Shown here piece by piece: positions 46,061 through 57,300 of a DNA stretch of 64,000 bases. Both the position numbers and the translations under genes were made by a program. The DNA comes from Maricaulis sp. (GTDB lineage: Bacteria > Pseudomonadota > Alphaproteobacteria > Caulobacterales > Maricaulaceae): NCBI RefSeq assembly GCF_017643475.1, contig NZ_JAEPNI010000005.1, positions 1 through 64,000 of the forward strand, written 5' to 3'. The notes below the pieces were generated by a model. The model was not told the DNA's origin. It made no database searches and saw only the letters and a program-made list of their open reading frames with translations. The first letter of the stretch is position 1, and the number at the start of each line of letters is the position of its first letter.

Positions 46061-48246
46061 CACTCGCCTCCCAGGGCCGATTTGGCAGCTGCGTAGATGC
46101 TTTCTTCCGAGGGCAGCGTGGCGCCGTATGCGGGGCCTGTCGCAATGAAACTGTCTTCAGCAGCCAGGCGCGAAAGCGGCACATCCACTTCCTCCGCCAG
46201 CATCGCCATCAGCGCCTCTGACATCCCGCCTGTGCGCCGGGTCTCGTCGACAATGAGGACACGTTCGCAGTCCCTGACCGCGTCGACCAGAGCCTCTTGC
46301 GGCAGAGGATTGAGCCAGCGCAGGTCAATGACCCGTGCGGACACACCCTCGTCCTCGAGGCGTTTCTGAACCCGGCGGGACAGGTAATACCCGTTGGCAT
46401 AACTGACGATCGCCAGCTTTTTGCCGGAGCCGGACTGACCGATTTCACCCATCGCGATGCGCTCGTTCTGGGGCGGATACTCGGTCATCCAGCCGCCATC
46501 CTTGTCTTCCAGGAGGTCACGCATCGGGTAGAGCGCGATCGGTTCCAGGAAGACCACCAGGCGCTGTTCCTCTCGCGCCAGACGGACACATTCGCGGAGC
46601 ATGCGCGCAGCGTCAGCGCCATTCGACGGGCACGCCAGGATCAGACCGGGAATATCGCGCAGGACGGCGACGGAATTGTCATTGTGGAAATGCCCGCCGA
46701 AACCCTTCTGGTATCCCAGCCCGGCAATGCGGACCACCATGGGATTGGTGAACTGGCCGTTCGAGAAGAATGGCAGGGTCGCCGCCTCGCCCCGCAACTG
46801 GTCCTCGGCATTGTGCAGGTAGGCGAGGAACTGGATCTCGGGCATCGGGACAAAGCCGTTGTGGGCCATGCCGATACCGAAACCGAGAATGGACTGCTCG
46901 TCGAGCAAAGTATCGATCACCCGGTCCTGACCGAAGCGGGTCTGGAGTTTCTGGGTGACGCCATAAACGCCGCCCTTGCGGCCGACATCCTCGCCCATCA
47001 TGACGATTTCCGGGTGTTCCAGCATCAGGTCGGCGAGCGCCCAGTTAATGATCCGGCTCATGGGCTGGGGATCTTTCTGGGCTTTCAGTTCGCCGCGGAA
47101 CATTTCCGCGCGGGCTTCGGCCGACGGGCCGTTGGTCGGCGCGCACTCCCGTTTCGGCGGGACAATGCTGGCCATGACGTCGTCGGCTGTAGACAGGCGT
47201 GGACGCGTCACGGTCTCACCGGCGACACGGGCAACACGCGCCCGCGTCTGTTCGTAGACATCCAGCGTCTGGGAAGGCGTCGATGCGCCACTTTGCGCCA
47301 GCAGGCGCGCGGAATGCAGAAGCGGATCATTTGCCTCATCGGCCTCAACCTCTGCCTTGGACAGATAGGTCGTGGCGACATCCGCTCCGGCATGCCCGTA
47401 GAGCCGCACGGTGCGAACATGCAGGAAGGCGGGACGCCGGCGTGTACGCACATACTCCGCCGCCTCGAGCGCAACCCGATAGGTGTCAAAGATATCGAGA
47501 CCATCACAGAAGAAGTACTTCAGTCCCGGCCGGTGTTCGAACGTCTGGCGGATCCAGCCTGTCGGGGTCTTGGTCGAGATGCCGATGCCATTGTCTTCGC
47601 AGACAAAAAGAAGCGGCAGGGGGATGGACTGGAAACAGGTCCACTGGGCGGTGTTGAAGGCTCCCTGCGCCGTCGAGTGGTTGGCCGAGGCATCACCGAA
47701 GGAACAGGCCACAATCGCATCTTCAGGGAATTCGCGATGTTCCGGGTCATGTCGCGCGGCGGAAGCCACCGAATAGGCAGCACCGATCGCCTTGGGCAGG
47801 TGGCTGGCGATCGTCGAGGTCTGCGGCGGAATGCTGAGCGCCTTCGAACCGAGAACCTTGTGACGCCCGCCGGAAATCGGGTCTTCGGAGGAACAGGAAA
47901 AACTCAGCAACATGTCCCAGGCAATCGTCTGCCCGGCTACCTGGGCGCTCCGGGCGATCTGGAACGCTGCATCCCGATAATGAAGGAAGGCCGGATCAGT
48001 CGGCCGAAGGGCGTGCGCGACGGCGGCCAGGCCTTCATGTCCCGAGGAGCCAATGGTGTAGTAACCCTCGCCGACCTGCTGCAGGCGGCGGCTTTCCAGA
48101 TCGAGGGCACGGCTCAGGCACTGGGCCCGAAACACCGACATCGCGTCACTGGCCGTCAACGGGCCCCGAGGCGGCTCGCCTTCGGGCCAATCGGCCGCCG
48201 CTACGCGCTGACGAAAATTCGTCTCAACAATGCCGGCTCTGTCCAT
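46060..48246 (-). CDS. thiamine-diphosphate 2-oxo acid dehydrogenase E1, alpha-beta fusion
   Basis: This is a 728-residue fused E1. The alpha part (about 35-370) has HEGLAA and a ThDP motif GD-x-N (Gly184-Asp185 to Asn219, in FGDASANHS...CEDNGIG). The beta part (from about 395) has MGEDVGRKGGVYGVT, LDEQSILGFGIGMA and the transketolase-C segment LRWLNPLPQEAL. It matches BCDH/acetoin-type E1 enzymes with both chains joined, and would decarboxylate a 2-oxo acid. No lipoyl E2 or E3 gene is nearby; instead an acyltransferase gene overlaps it. The ATG at 48246 is chosen, although the frame is open to 48336. The substrate is unknown; branched-chain 2-oxo acids are plausible from the family. Confidence 0.82.
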   Translation of the reverse strand: MDRAGIVETNFRQRVAAADWPEGEPPRGPLTASDAMSVFRAQCLSRALDLESRRLQQVGEGYYTIGSSGHEGLAAVAHALRPTDPAFLHYRDAAFQIARSAQVAGQTIAWDMLLSFSCSSEDPISGGRHKVLGSKALSIPPQTSTIASHLPKAIGAAYSVASAARHDPEHREFPEDAIVACSFGDASANHSTAQGAFNTAQWTCFQSIPLPLLFVCEDNGIGISTKTPTGWIRQTFEHRPGLKYFFCDGLDIFDTYRVALEAAEYVRTRRRPAFLHVRTVRLYGHAGADVATTYLSKAEVEADEANDPLLHSARLLAQSGASTPSQTLDVYEQTRARVARVAGETVTRPRLSTADDVMASIVPPKRECAPTNGPSAEARAEMFRGELKAQKDPQPMSRIINWALADLMLEHPEIVMMGEDVGRKGGVYGVTQKLQTRFGQDRVIDTLLDEQSILGFGIGMAHNGFVPMPEIQFLAYLHNAEDQLRGEAATLPFFSNGQFTNPMVVRIAGLGYQKGFGGHFHNDNSVAVLRDIPGLILACPSNGADAARMLRECVRLAREEQRLVVFLEPIALYPMRDLLEDKDGGWMTEYPPQNERIAMGEIGQSGSGKKLAIVSYANGYYLSRRVQKRLEDEGVSARVIDLRWLNPLPQEALVDAVRDCERVLIVDETRRTGGMSEALMAMLAEEVDVPLSRLAAEDSFIATGPAYGATLPSEESIYAAAKSALGGE

Positions 48247-48369
48247 GGGTCTCACAACACGTGTTTGGGTGGGGATGAATTCAGGAGGAAAATCGTATCG
48301 CCCGTTTACGTGGCCAGATCCAGCCTCGATGCGCACTCCGATGCTGCCGGAATGCCGGGCAAGGTACAG

Positions 48370-48407
48370 AAATGAAACTGCCGCGCCGGGTCTGTCCGGC
48401 GCGGCAG
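48370..48407 (-). terminator. Rho-independent terminator of acnB
   Basis: CTGCCGCGCCGG (48378-48389) pairs perfectly with CCGGCGCGGCAG (48396-48407) across a 6-nt loop, and the minus strand goes on with TTTCATTT. It lies 50 bp after the acnB stop and before the E1 fusion gene, separating the two transcripts. Confidence 0.8.
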
Positions 48408-48455
48408 GCTCATAACGTCAGGCAGGACCGGCGAGCGGCCAGCCCTATCTGTGGA

Positions 48456-51227
48456 TCAGTAGTGTACCGAGCGCGGATCGAGCGGCGCCTGGTTCGGCGG
48501 CGCGAACTTGGTCAGGTCAATGCCGTCGACTGCAGCTGTGTATTCGTCCAGGCTCGGAGTGCGGCCCAGGATCGCGGAGAGCACCACGACCGGAGTGGAT
48601 GCCAGCAGGGACTCACCCTTCTTGTCGGCAGCATCCTCGACCACGCGCCCCTGGAAGAGGCGTGTCGACGTGGCCAGGACGGTGTCACCCTTGGCGGCCT
48701 TTTCCTGGTTACCCATGCACAGGTTACAGCCTGGACGTTCAAGGTAGAGAATATTCTCGTACTCGGTCCGCGCTGCGCTCTTGGGCGCATCATCGTCGAA
48801 TTCGAAGCCGGAATACTTCTGGAGGATGGCCCAGTCGCCCTCTTCCTTCAGCTCGTCGATTATGTTGTAGGTCGGCGCGGCCACCACCAGCGGCGCATTG
48901 AACTCGACACGACCATGGTGCTTTTCGAGGTTCTTGAGCATCTGGGCGACGATCTTCATGTCACCCTTGTGCACCATGCAAGACCCCACAAAACCGAGAT
49001 CCACGTGCTTTTCGGCGCCGTAATAGGAAATCGGGCGAATGGTGTCGTGGGTATAACGCTTGGAGACATCGTTATTGTTCACGTCGGGATCAGCGATCAT
49101 CGGTTCGTTGATCTCGTCCAGATCCACAACAAACTCGGCGAAATAGCTGGCATCGGCATCGGGCTGCAACGCCGGGCGCTCGCCGGAACGGATCTCGGCG
49201 ATACGGTCATCAGCAATCTTGACCAGGCCCGCCAGGGTCTGGGCGGCATTGTCCATGCCCTTGTCGATCATGATCTGGATGCGGCTCTTGGCGATTTCCA
49301 GGGATTCGATCAGCGTCTCGTCCTCGGAGATACAGATCGCCGCCTTGGCCTTCATCTCTGCCGTCCAGTCGGTGAAGGTGAAGGCCTGGTCGGCCAGCAA
49401 GGTGCCGATATGCACCTCGATCACCCGGCCCTGGAAGACGTTCTCACCGAACTTGCGCAACATCTGGGCCTGGGTCGCATGAACCACGTCACGGAAATCC
49501 ACATGGTCCTGCAGGCTGCCCTTGAAGGTCACCTTCACCGATTGCGGGATCGGCATGGTCGCCTCACCGGTCGCCAGGGCCAGGGCCACCGTTCCCGAAT
49601 CCGCACCAAAGGCGACGCCCTTGGACATGCGCGTGTGGGAATCGCCACCGATGATGACCGACCAGTCATCCACCGTGATGTCATTGAGCACCTTGTGGAT
49701 GACGTCCGTCATCGCATGATATTCGCCCTTGGGATCACGCGCCGTGATCAGGCCGAACCGGTTCATGAACTCCATCAGTTTCGGGATATTGCGCTGGGCC
49801 TTGATGTCCCAGACCGAAGCCGTGTGACAGCCAGACTGGTACGCGCCGTCCACGGAGGGCGAGATCACCGTTGCCGCCATCGCCTCGAGCTCCTGCGAGG
49901 TCATCAGACCGGTGGTGTCCTGGGAGCCAACGATATTGACGCGAACGCGCACGTCAGAGCCGGCGTGAAGCGCCTTGTCACCCTCAACGCCGACAGCGTT
50001 CTTGTTGAAGATTTTCTCGACGGCTGTCAGGCCCTCATCCGGATTGGTCACTTCCTTCGGCGCTGCAAAGACGGCTGGCTTTTCAATGCCGAGGGCGCTG
50101 GCAGCGAAGCTCTGGAGTTTCTTGCCGAAAACGATCGCATAGGAACCGCCTGCGCGGATGAATTCGACTTTCTGAGGCGTCAGTGAATCGGCGATATCAG
50201 CCAGTTCCTTCTGACCGGTCTCGTCATAGAGTTTCTTGGCCTTGGTGTTGATCGTCAGCACCGTGCCATTGTCGACGGAATAGACCTGTTCCAGCTCCGG
50301 ATCGCCGACGTTTCCGCCCGATTTCTTGACCCAGTTTTTCAGATCAATGCCGATACCGCCGGTCACACCAACAGTCGTAAGGAAGATCGGGGAAATCCCG
50401 TTCGTGCCACCAACAATCGGGGCGATGTTCACGAACGGCACGTAGGGACTGGCCTGTTTACCCGTCCACAGCGCGACATTATTGACGCCGGACATGCGCG
50501 AAGAGCCGACACCCATCGTGCCCTTTTCCGCGACAAGCATGACCTGCTTGTCCGGATGCTGGGCCTGCAGCGCCTCGATCTCGGCCTGCGCCTCCTTGGA
50601 AATCATGCACTTGCCGTGCAGCTCGCGGTCCGAACGGGAGTGCGCCTGATTGCCGGGCGAAAGCAGGTCGGTTGATACGTCACCTTCGGCGGTGATGTAT
50701 GTGACGACCTTGATCTCTTCATCGATCTCGGGAAGCGCGGTGAAGAAATCGGCGCGTGCGTAACTTTCGAGGATGTCGCGGGCAACGGCATTGCCAGCCT
50801 CAAGGGCTGCCGCCAGGCGATCCGTGTCAGCCTCGTAGAGGAAGACCTGCGTCTTCAGCACGCTTGCCGCCTGCTGGGAGATTTCGGCGTCATCGCCGAG
50901 CGCCAGGTCAAGCAGAACCTCGACGGACGGTCCGCCTTTCATGTGAGATAATTGTTCGAAGGCAAACGCCTGGGAAATCTCGTCAATCGCGATCTCACCG
51001 GAGGCGACTGCCTTGAGAAAACGCGCTTTCTCGGCTGCGGCCGGCGTTGTGCCCGGAAGCGTATTGTAGATCAGGAAGTCCAGTGCCTGGGCCCGATGAG
51101 GACTGTCGGCATCCTTGATGTGTGCAATGATTTCGAGCGTCAGGCCCGCAGCATCAATCGGTTTTGCGCCCAGGCCCTCGCCCTTGCGCGTCTCAATTTC
51201 GGAGAGATAGTCAGAATAAGCGCTCAT
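48456..51227 (-). CDS. acnB: aconitate hydratase B / 2-methylisocitrate dehydratase
   Basis: This cytoplasmic [4Fe-4S] TCA-cycle enzyme interconverts citrate and isocitrate, and family members also hydrate 2-methyl-cis-aconitate. It is about 923 residues in AcnB domain order: N-terminal HEAT-like domain (to about 150), swivel domain, then the catalytic domains. Cluster cysteines are visible in SGCHTASVWD and in PGCNLCMGNQ, and GGDSHTRMSKGVAFGADSG is intact. The ATG at 51227 (MSAYSDYLSEIE) is the natural AcnB start; the frame is open to 51284. It is monocistronic with its own terminator. The gap to the GH3 gene (51228-51555) must hold its promoter and shows nothing else. Confidence 0.97.
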   Translation of the reverse strand: MSAYSDYLSEIETRKGEGLGAKPIDAAGLTLEIIAHIKDADSPHRAQALDFLIYNTLPGTTPAAAEKARFLKAVASGEIAIDEISQAFAFEQLSHMKGGPSVEVLLDLALGDDAEISQQAASVLKTQVFLYEADTDRLAAALEAGNAVARDILESYARADFFTALPEIDEEIKVVTYITAEGDVSTDLLSPGNQAHSRSDRELHGKCMISKEAQAEIEALQAQHPDKQVMLVAEKGTMGVGSSRMSGVNNVALWTGKQASPYVPFVNIAPIVGGTNGISPIFLTTVGVTGGIGIDLKNWVKKSGGNVGDPELEQVYSVDNGTVLTINTKAKKLYDETGQKELADIADSLTPQKVEFIRAGGSYAIVFGKKLQSFAASALGIEKPAVFAAPKEVTNPDEGLTAVEKIFNKNAVGVEGDKALHAGSDVRVRVNIVGSQDTTGLMTSQELEAMAATVISPSVDGAYQSGCHTASVWDIKAQRNIPKLMEFMNRFGLITARDPKGEYHAMTDVIHKVLNDITVDDWSVIIGGDSHTRMSKGVAFGADSGTVALALATGEATMPIPQSVKVTFKGSLQDHVDFRDVVHATQAQMLRKFGENVFQGRVIEVHIGTLLADQAFTFTDWTAEMKAKAAICISEDETLIESLEIAKSRIQIMIDKGMDNAAQTLAGLVKIADDRIAEIRSGERPALQPDADASYFAEFVVDLDEINEPMIADPDVNNNDVSKRYTHDTIRPISYYGAEKHVDLGFVGSCMVHKGDMKIVAQMLKNLEKHHGRVEFNAPLVVAAPTYNIIDELKEEGDWAILQKYSGFEFDDDAPKSAARTEYENILYLERPGCNLCMGNQEKAAKGDTVLATSTRLFQGRVVEDAADKKGESLLASTPVVVLSAILGRTPSLDEYTAAVDGIDLTKFAPPNQAPLDPRSVHY

Positions 51228-51555
51228 CGAGACCCCGTCTAAAGCGTGTTTTCCCCTGAGGGCGCACGCCATCCGGCGCAGCACGAAGGCCCAGGGTTTC
51301 GTTGATGTTGAGATAATTTAGTGCCGAACGCGTTGCAAGATAGCAAACGCGGGTGAGGTCGAGCAAACGCATCGCCTTACCGATGCTTTTCGACACCAGC
51401 CTGGTCGTAACTATAGCGCGCCAGTTCTTTGCTCGCGCGCGGTCACTTCCCCAATAATGGAGACGTGACCAGCACGGAGACCGACGCAGCAGCGGCCGCT
51501 ATCTCACAGATGACCAAGCTGCGGGAACAGGCCATCTGCTCGACATGCGAAGTTT

Positions 51556-54153
51556 CTAGAGCTCACACGCCATGTCACTCGATGCCTCACCCGCGATCCG
51601 GATGTCATCGATCCACAGCTCCAGCCCCGGCGCACCTTCCACGACAAAGGATGCGTCCACGGATGACAAGTCAACGCCAGCGTCCGCGAAACAGGACAGC
51701 GGCAGGACAGCGCTCTGCCACCCCTTGCTCTCTGCCCAGCGGATACCGGCGGTGATGTCGAGGCGGCCCTCGCAAGCTTCTCCGCAGGACATGCCCAAAT
51801 GTACGGGGCCCTCACCGCGCGCGGTAACCTGATACGAGATCTGCAGCAGGCTGTTGGCATCGAGTGTCGCGGAAGAATTCTCAACGCGTAATCCTGCCAC
51901 TGCCGACCACGTGGCGCGAAGGCTGTCATCCTGCACATCGCGGTCGTCCAGCGTCACGCTAAGCGCCCCGTCTGCAGTCGCGGCGTCCGGCAAGGCCACC
52001 GCGACCCGCTCTGCACCACTGACCAGCGCGACTTCATGACCGGCAGCCGCACGACCGTTAGCCAGCAATGCCACAGACCCGGCGCCGACCAGGTCGGCCA
52101 GACCGCTCGCCTCGCTCAATACGCCAACAGCCTCACCGGGCTCGGCGTAACTCAGGCCGTAACCATATGCGAACAACGGCTCATAATTCTCATCATGGGG
52201 ATTGAGCACGGTCTGATCGGCTGAACGCGGCCACGAATATGACAGGCGACCGGAAAAATCATGGCGGGGCTCGCCTGTCTCATCGGAAATCAGAACGTCG
52301 GCAATGCCGCCACCTTCCGACCCCGGCAACCAGGCCGCGACAAAGGCATCGGACGCATTGAGTTCGCGGTTCATCCATAACGGTCGACCGGAAATGAAAA
52401 CGGCAACGGTCGGAATGCCTTCGACCTGGAACTGACGCAGCAATTCCAGACCCCGTTCGTCAGAGAAATTCACATAGTCCTGGTCCCCAAGGAACTCGGC
52501 ATAGGGGTCCTCGCCAAACACAACGACTGCAACATCAGGCCGATCGGTATAGCTGCCATCTTCACTGACCGTGACCGTGCCACCAGCGGCAGAAACGACC
52601 TCATTAAAACCGTCATAGACCGACTGTCCGCCCGGGAAGTCGTCATTGTCATGCCCATCACCTTGCCAGTTGATGGTCCAGCCACCGGACTGCTTGCCAA
52701 TATTGTCGGCGCCGTCGCCGGCGAGAAGGATATTGGCGGTCGGATCGAGCGGAAGCAGACCGGAGTCGTTCTTCAAGAGCACGAGCGACTCGCGCACGGC
52801 CTGTCGCGCCAGCGCCCGATTCGCCTCGCCACCAATGAGCTCGAAATTGCCCGCATGTGTCCGCTCTGACGGCGCCAGCCCGTCGAACATGCCGGCGCGT
52901 GCCTTGACCCGCAGGATGCGCGTGACAGCCTCATCCAGGCGCTGCATCGGAATGGTCCCGTCCTGCACCTGGGTCAGCAGGCTCTCATACAAACCCTGCC
53001 AGCTTCCTGACGCCATATACATGTCCACACCGGCGAGCAGGGCCTGGGGACAGTTCTCCGGATCACAGCCCGCAATCTGTCCATGCCCCTCCCAGTCACC
53101 GATGACAAAGCCGTCAAAACCCATGCGATCGACAAGAACATCGGTCAGCATGGCGCCATTGCCGTGCATCTTGACGCCATGCCAGGAATTGAAGGACGCC
53201 ATGACGGTCTGCACACCAGCCGCAATGGCCGGCGGATATCCGGCCGCGTGAATGTCGCGCATGTCGGCTTCGCTGGCGCGGTTGTCTCCCTGGTCGATAC
53301 CGCGATCGGTACCGCCATCGCCTACCCAGTGCTTGGCGGTGGCAACAATATGATCAGCACCGAGCAGGTCATCGCTGTCCGCTGCGCCTTGCAGCCCCTC
53401 GACCATGGGCCCGCTCAGATTGGCGACGATTTCCGGGCGCTCGGAATACCCTTCATAGGTCCGTCCCCAGGTGTCATTCTGCACAACCGCCAGGGTGGGC
53501 GCAAAGGTCCAGTCCTGGCCGGTGGCCCGGATTTCCAGTGCGGTTGCTTCGCCAATCCGTCGGATCAGGTCAGCATTATTGGCAGCGCCCAATCCGATAT
53601 TGTGGGGAAAGAGCGTGGCGCCAACGATGTTGGAGTGGCCGTGTACCGCGTCAGTGCCCCAGATAATGGGAATGCCGACACCACCGTCTGAAGTGTCCGT
53701 AGTCGCAGCATAATAGGCGTCTGCGAGATCCAGCCACGCTTGCGGAGGCGCGAAATTATCGTCACCGGGACCGGAGTTGCCGCCATTGAGCACGGAGCCA
53801 AGGTGATATTGCGCGGCCAGCTCGGGCGTAACGGTGGAAATATCGGCCTGCAGGACCTGGCCGACCTTTTCCTCAACGCTCATACGCGAAACGAGATCAG
53901 CAACAAAAGCCTCGACGTCCGCGTCACGCGCAATTCCTGACTGTCCCTCGGGCCAGTTCGCCGGATCGACAACAAGGGAGCTGGTTCCATTTGATACCGT
54001 GATTGCGGAGGCCATGGCCGCGGCGGCATCCACCGGCGCTTCAGATGCCGGCTCGGTCGTCGTCTCCGGTGCAGGCTGGCACGCCGCCAACGAGATTGCG
54101 GCGAGCGAAACGCCCAGTGTCCACGCTGCGGGCTTCATCTTCGTATGGGTCAT
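51556..54153 (-). CDS. glycoside hydrolase family 3 beta-glucosidase-type lipoprotein
   Basis: This envelope lipoprotein of about 865 residues (ISLAACQP lipobox) has a complete GH3 catalytic domain: VLQADIST, PIIWGTDAVHGH, FAPTLAVVQNDTWGRTYEGYSE, AKHWVGDGGTDRG and the nucleophile Asp in GFVIGDWEGHG. The (alpha/beta)6 sandwich domain follows, then a C-terminal carbohydrate-binding-like beta domain (ExoP-type, about 690-865). It cleaves terminal beta-glucosyl (or xylosyl) residues of oligosaccharides in the periplasm or outer surface. The ATG at 54153 has GGAG 8 bp upstream; one at 54165 is also open. It lies downstream of the receptor gene at 54387, with a terminator between. It probably supplies sugars to, or is induced with, that uptake locus. 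Confidence 0.9.
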   Translation of the reverse strand: MTHTKMKPAAWTLGVSLAAISLAACQPAPETTTEPASEAPVDAAAAMASAITVSNGTSSLVVDPANWPEGQSGIARDADVEAFVADLVSRMSVEEKVGQVLQADISTVTPELAAQYHLGSVLNGGNSGPGDDNFAPPQAWLDLADAYYAATTDTSDGGVGIPIIWGTDAVHGHSNIVGATLFPHNIGLGAANNADLIRRIGEATALEIRATGQDWTFAPTLAVVQNDTWGRTYEGYSERPEIVANLSGPMVEGLQGAADSDDLLGADHIVATAKHWVGDGGTDRGIDQGDNRASEADMRDIHAAGYPPAIAAGVQTVMASFNSWHGVKMHGNGAMLTDVLVDRMGFDGFVIGDWEGHGQIAGCDPENCPQALLAGVDMYMASGSWQGLYESLLTQVQDGTIPMQRLDEAVTRILRVKARAGMFDGLAPSERTHAGNFELIGGEANRALARQAVRESLVLLKNDSGLLPLDPTANILLAGDGADNIGKQSGGWTINWQGDGHDNDDFPGGQSVYDGFNEVVSAAGGTVTVSEDGSYTDRPDVAVVVFGEDPYAEFLGDQDYVNFSDERGLELLRQFQVEGIPTVAVFISGRPLWMNRELNASDAFVAAWLPGSEGGGIADVLISDETGEPRHDFSGRLSYSWPRSADQTVLNPHDENYEPLFAYGYGLSYAEPGEAVGVLSEASGLADLVGAGSVALLANGRAAAGHEVALVSGAERVAVALPDAATADGALSVTLDDRDVQDDSLRATWSAVAGLRVENSSATLDANSLLQISYQVTARGEGPVHLGMSCGEACEGRLDITAGIRWAESKGWQSAVLPLSCFADAGVDLSSVDASFVVEGAPGLELWIDDIRIAGEASSDMACEL

Positions 54154-54318
54154 CCGGGTCTCCATCAGGCCGTCATTAAGAGCGTCAGTGTCCTGGGGAC
54201 AGACAAATCCGCTCGCACTCAGTGTAACAAGAATGGGAATTCACGACGCGGCATTGCTGATCTTGGGTGAAAGCCAGGCCGTATCCGCTGATTGCCGGAA
54301 CAATAGCCGGCACAATCC

Positions 54319-54348
54319 AAAAAAGGGGCAGGTCGTTAAACCTGCCCC
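54319..54348 (-). terminator. Rho-independent terminator of the TonB-dependent receptor
   Basis: GGGGCAGGT (54325-54333) pairs perfectly with ACCTGCCCC (54340-54348) over a 6-nt loop. The minus strand continues into a six-T run (A run at 54319-54324). It lies about 40 bp after the receptor stop and well before the GH3 ATG. Confidence 0.9.
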
Positions 54349-54386
54349 CAATTTTCAGGGCTTGAAACCGTTCGGTTTCAACATGC

Positions 54387-57300
54387 CTAGAATTCGTAAC
54401 GAAGGCCGAATTCAAAGCGACGGTCATTGTCGAAGACCGAGCGGGCATAAGTCTGCCCGGCAGCATCAACTTGCTGAGACGCCGTTGCTTGCGTGTCGAG
54501 CAGGTTCGCCGCCTGAACACGGAATTCGAGATTGTCCGTCACATCCCAGCGGAAGGACGCATCCAGGAAACCGATATCATCCTGCGAGATCGGGTTACCG
54601 GTGACGTAGTCACGGTAGGAGCTCACATACTCCGAACGCCAGTTATAGGCGAGACGGACTTCGAAGCGGTCATCCTGGTAGATACCAATCAGGTTGTAGG
54701 ACGTGTCGGAAAGACCGAGCAGATCGTCCACACCCCAGCGATAAACTGTCAGGAAGCCCTCAACACCATCACCTTCCGTGTCACGAACAGACGGCAGAGC
54801 GGTTGCTTCGGAGTCCAGCAGCGTCAGGTTTGCCTGAACACCGAGGTTTCCGAACAGGCCCGGCCATTCGGTGAAGAATTGCTGGTAGGAGAACTCGATA
54901 CCTTCAACCGTACCATCATTCAGATTGGTATTGCCGTTGAAGACGATCGGAATGGTGTAACCATCCACGGTGATCGTATCGATCGTTTCCTCACCGTAGA
55001 CGATGATGTTCTTCAGATCCTTGTAGAACAGGGATGCGGAGAACAGGCCGTCGGAGCCGAAATACCATTCGTAAGAGAGATCGAAATTCGTTGCCTCGAT
55101 CGGCTCCAGGTTCGGGTTTCCGCCGAACACATTCAGCTGTCCCGGAATGATGTCGGTAACTACCGACGGAGTGACCGAATCGTCAACCACGTATCCAAGC
55201 TCGGCGACTGTCGTCTGGTTGGAATTCAGCGCCGCGATATCTGCCGGCGTGATAGCCTGGCTGGCGGCGAAACGAATGATCATCTCGTCGTTCAGGTCCC
55301 AGCGCAGGTTGAAGGACGGCAGGATGTACTCGTAGCTGTCGTCGATCGAATTGGCGATGTTGGCCTGATCGAGATAAGCCGCCAGCTCCGGCAGGAAGTC
55401 ACGCTCCTGCGTGGTGTTGGCCGGATCGTCCTCGGCAAACTCCGCAAACGCTGCAATGCCGCCGCCCGTGGTTTCGGTGCTGACATAGCGCAGACCGAAA
55501 TTACCAGTGACCGACTGGCCGTTGGAGAATTCCTGGCCGTAGTTGAACTGGACGTAGAAATTGGTCGTTTCCTCGCGGACCGTGCCCTCGGAGCCGCGAC
55601 CGACATAGTCGACAGAACCGTTCTGGCGCAGCGGCACCCAGTCGCCAACCTGAAGATTTCCGTCACCGTTCACGCCGACACCGATCAGCGTCTCTCCAGC
55701 CAGAGAATTCACAAATGCATCATAGTCCTGCATCTGCATGCGGCTCGGGAAGACAATGGACGACATGCCGGTGAAGACACCACCACCCATGAAGTCAGAG
55801 AAGTCGGCAACGTCATAGGCACCGGCATCGACGCGGTTGGCGTACGGCAGGTAACCACCTGCCCATGGCGGTGCAATCGCAGCCCAGTTCAGGCCCGCAT
55901 TGCGGTTTGTCTGCTCACGCTGTGAGAAGCGAGCACCGAACTCAACGGAGTCAAACCAGCCGTCACCATCAAACTCATACTCGGCGTCCGCACGGAATGC
56001 GTAGAGATCACCGGCATTGTCCTCGAACTGGTCGGCTGCGTACAGCAGGAAGGCGTAACGCGGATCCGCCAGGTCACCCAGCACACCCGGATCGTCGCCT
56101 CGGAAGGTCCCACCCCAGTCGGCAAGACGAACGTCATCAGACAGGAAGAGGTCGATTTCCGGATTTTCGGTGTCGGAGAAATCGAAACGGTAATCAGCGA
56201 AGTGGTTACCACCCGCCCAGAGGCGATTCATGGACGCTTCGGCATCCGTGTAGTGACCGTCCAGTTCGATGTACAGGCGATCATTCACGCGCCATTTGAA
56301 GTTCGCGCTGATGTCCTGCGTCATCGATTCATTGGTCTGAGCGATTGCCAACGACTGCAACGGCGTTTGCAGATTGCCGGTCTGACCCAGCCAGTCACGC
56401 AGGTTGTTGGAAACCACACCGGATTCCATCAGCCCTCCGTCGACACCAATGAGGTTTTCACAGATACCGAGGCCACCGTTCGCCGCTTCACCAGCACCGT
56501 TACAACGCGGAATGCCCGCAGAGGTGAACGGCACGATGCTGCGCGAGTCAGGGCCTTCAAGGATAGACCAGGCTGCCCAGGACTCAGCGTCGGTGAAGAA
56601 CTCGATCGTACGCTCGTCGGTACGGGTAAAGTTTTCGACGCGCGTCGCCTTCAGCGTCAGTTCCATGTCGCCATCGTTCGAGCGCCACTGGCCTGCGACG
56701 TAGAAGCTGTCACGTTCACGACCGATTTCCGCATCACGCGCCTGCCAGCCGCCCGGCAGTGCCATGGTCGTACCCGGAGCATCCGGATTCGGAACCGCCA
56801 GAAGCGGGCCGTACTGGAAACCGTTAATCGAGGACTCGAGGTCAGACGTCGAGAAAGAGCCCATCAGGCCGAATTCGCCTGCGTCATTCTCCCAGCGGTC
56901 ACCGAGGATGACGCTGAAGCCCGGGCTCCATTCCTCTGCCTGGTCGGTGTAGATGGTGTCAGCTACAACAACCGCGACACGACCATCGCGATCGAACGGC
57001 TCGAGCGTGCGCAGATTAACGGTACCGGCGATACCGCCCTCGATCATGCTGGCTGTCTGGTTTTTGTAAACGTCAACACCGCCGATGAGTTCCGGCGGGA
57101 TGCTGGCCCATTCCAGAGCACGACCACCGTTCGCGGAGAATGCGTCACGGCCGTTGAACTCCGAACGTACGTACTGGAGACCACGAACAATGTTGCCCGA
57201 GCCTTCCGGGGACGGGAAGTCGCCGTCGCTGCCGCCAAGCTCGAAACGCTGGGTCACAACGCCCGGCACACGCGCCAGGGCTTCGGCAACGGATAGATCC

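Noticed and set aside
46297-48375. 692-codon plus-strand open frame
   Set aside because: It lies opposite the E1 fusion gene, which carries real ThDP motifs; a GC-bias shadow.
48372-50186. 604-codon plus-strand open frame
   Set aside because: It is antisense to acnB and has no domain-like pattern.
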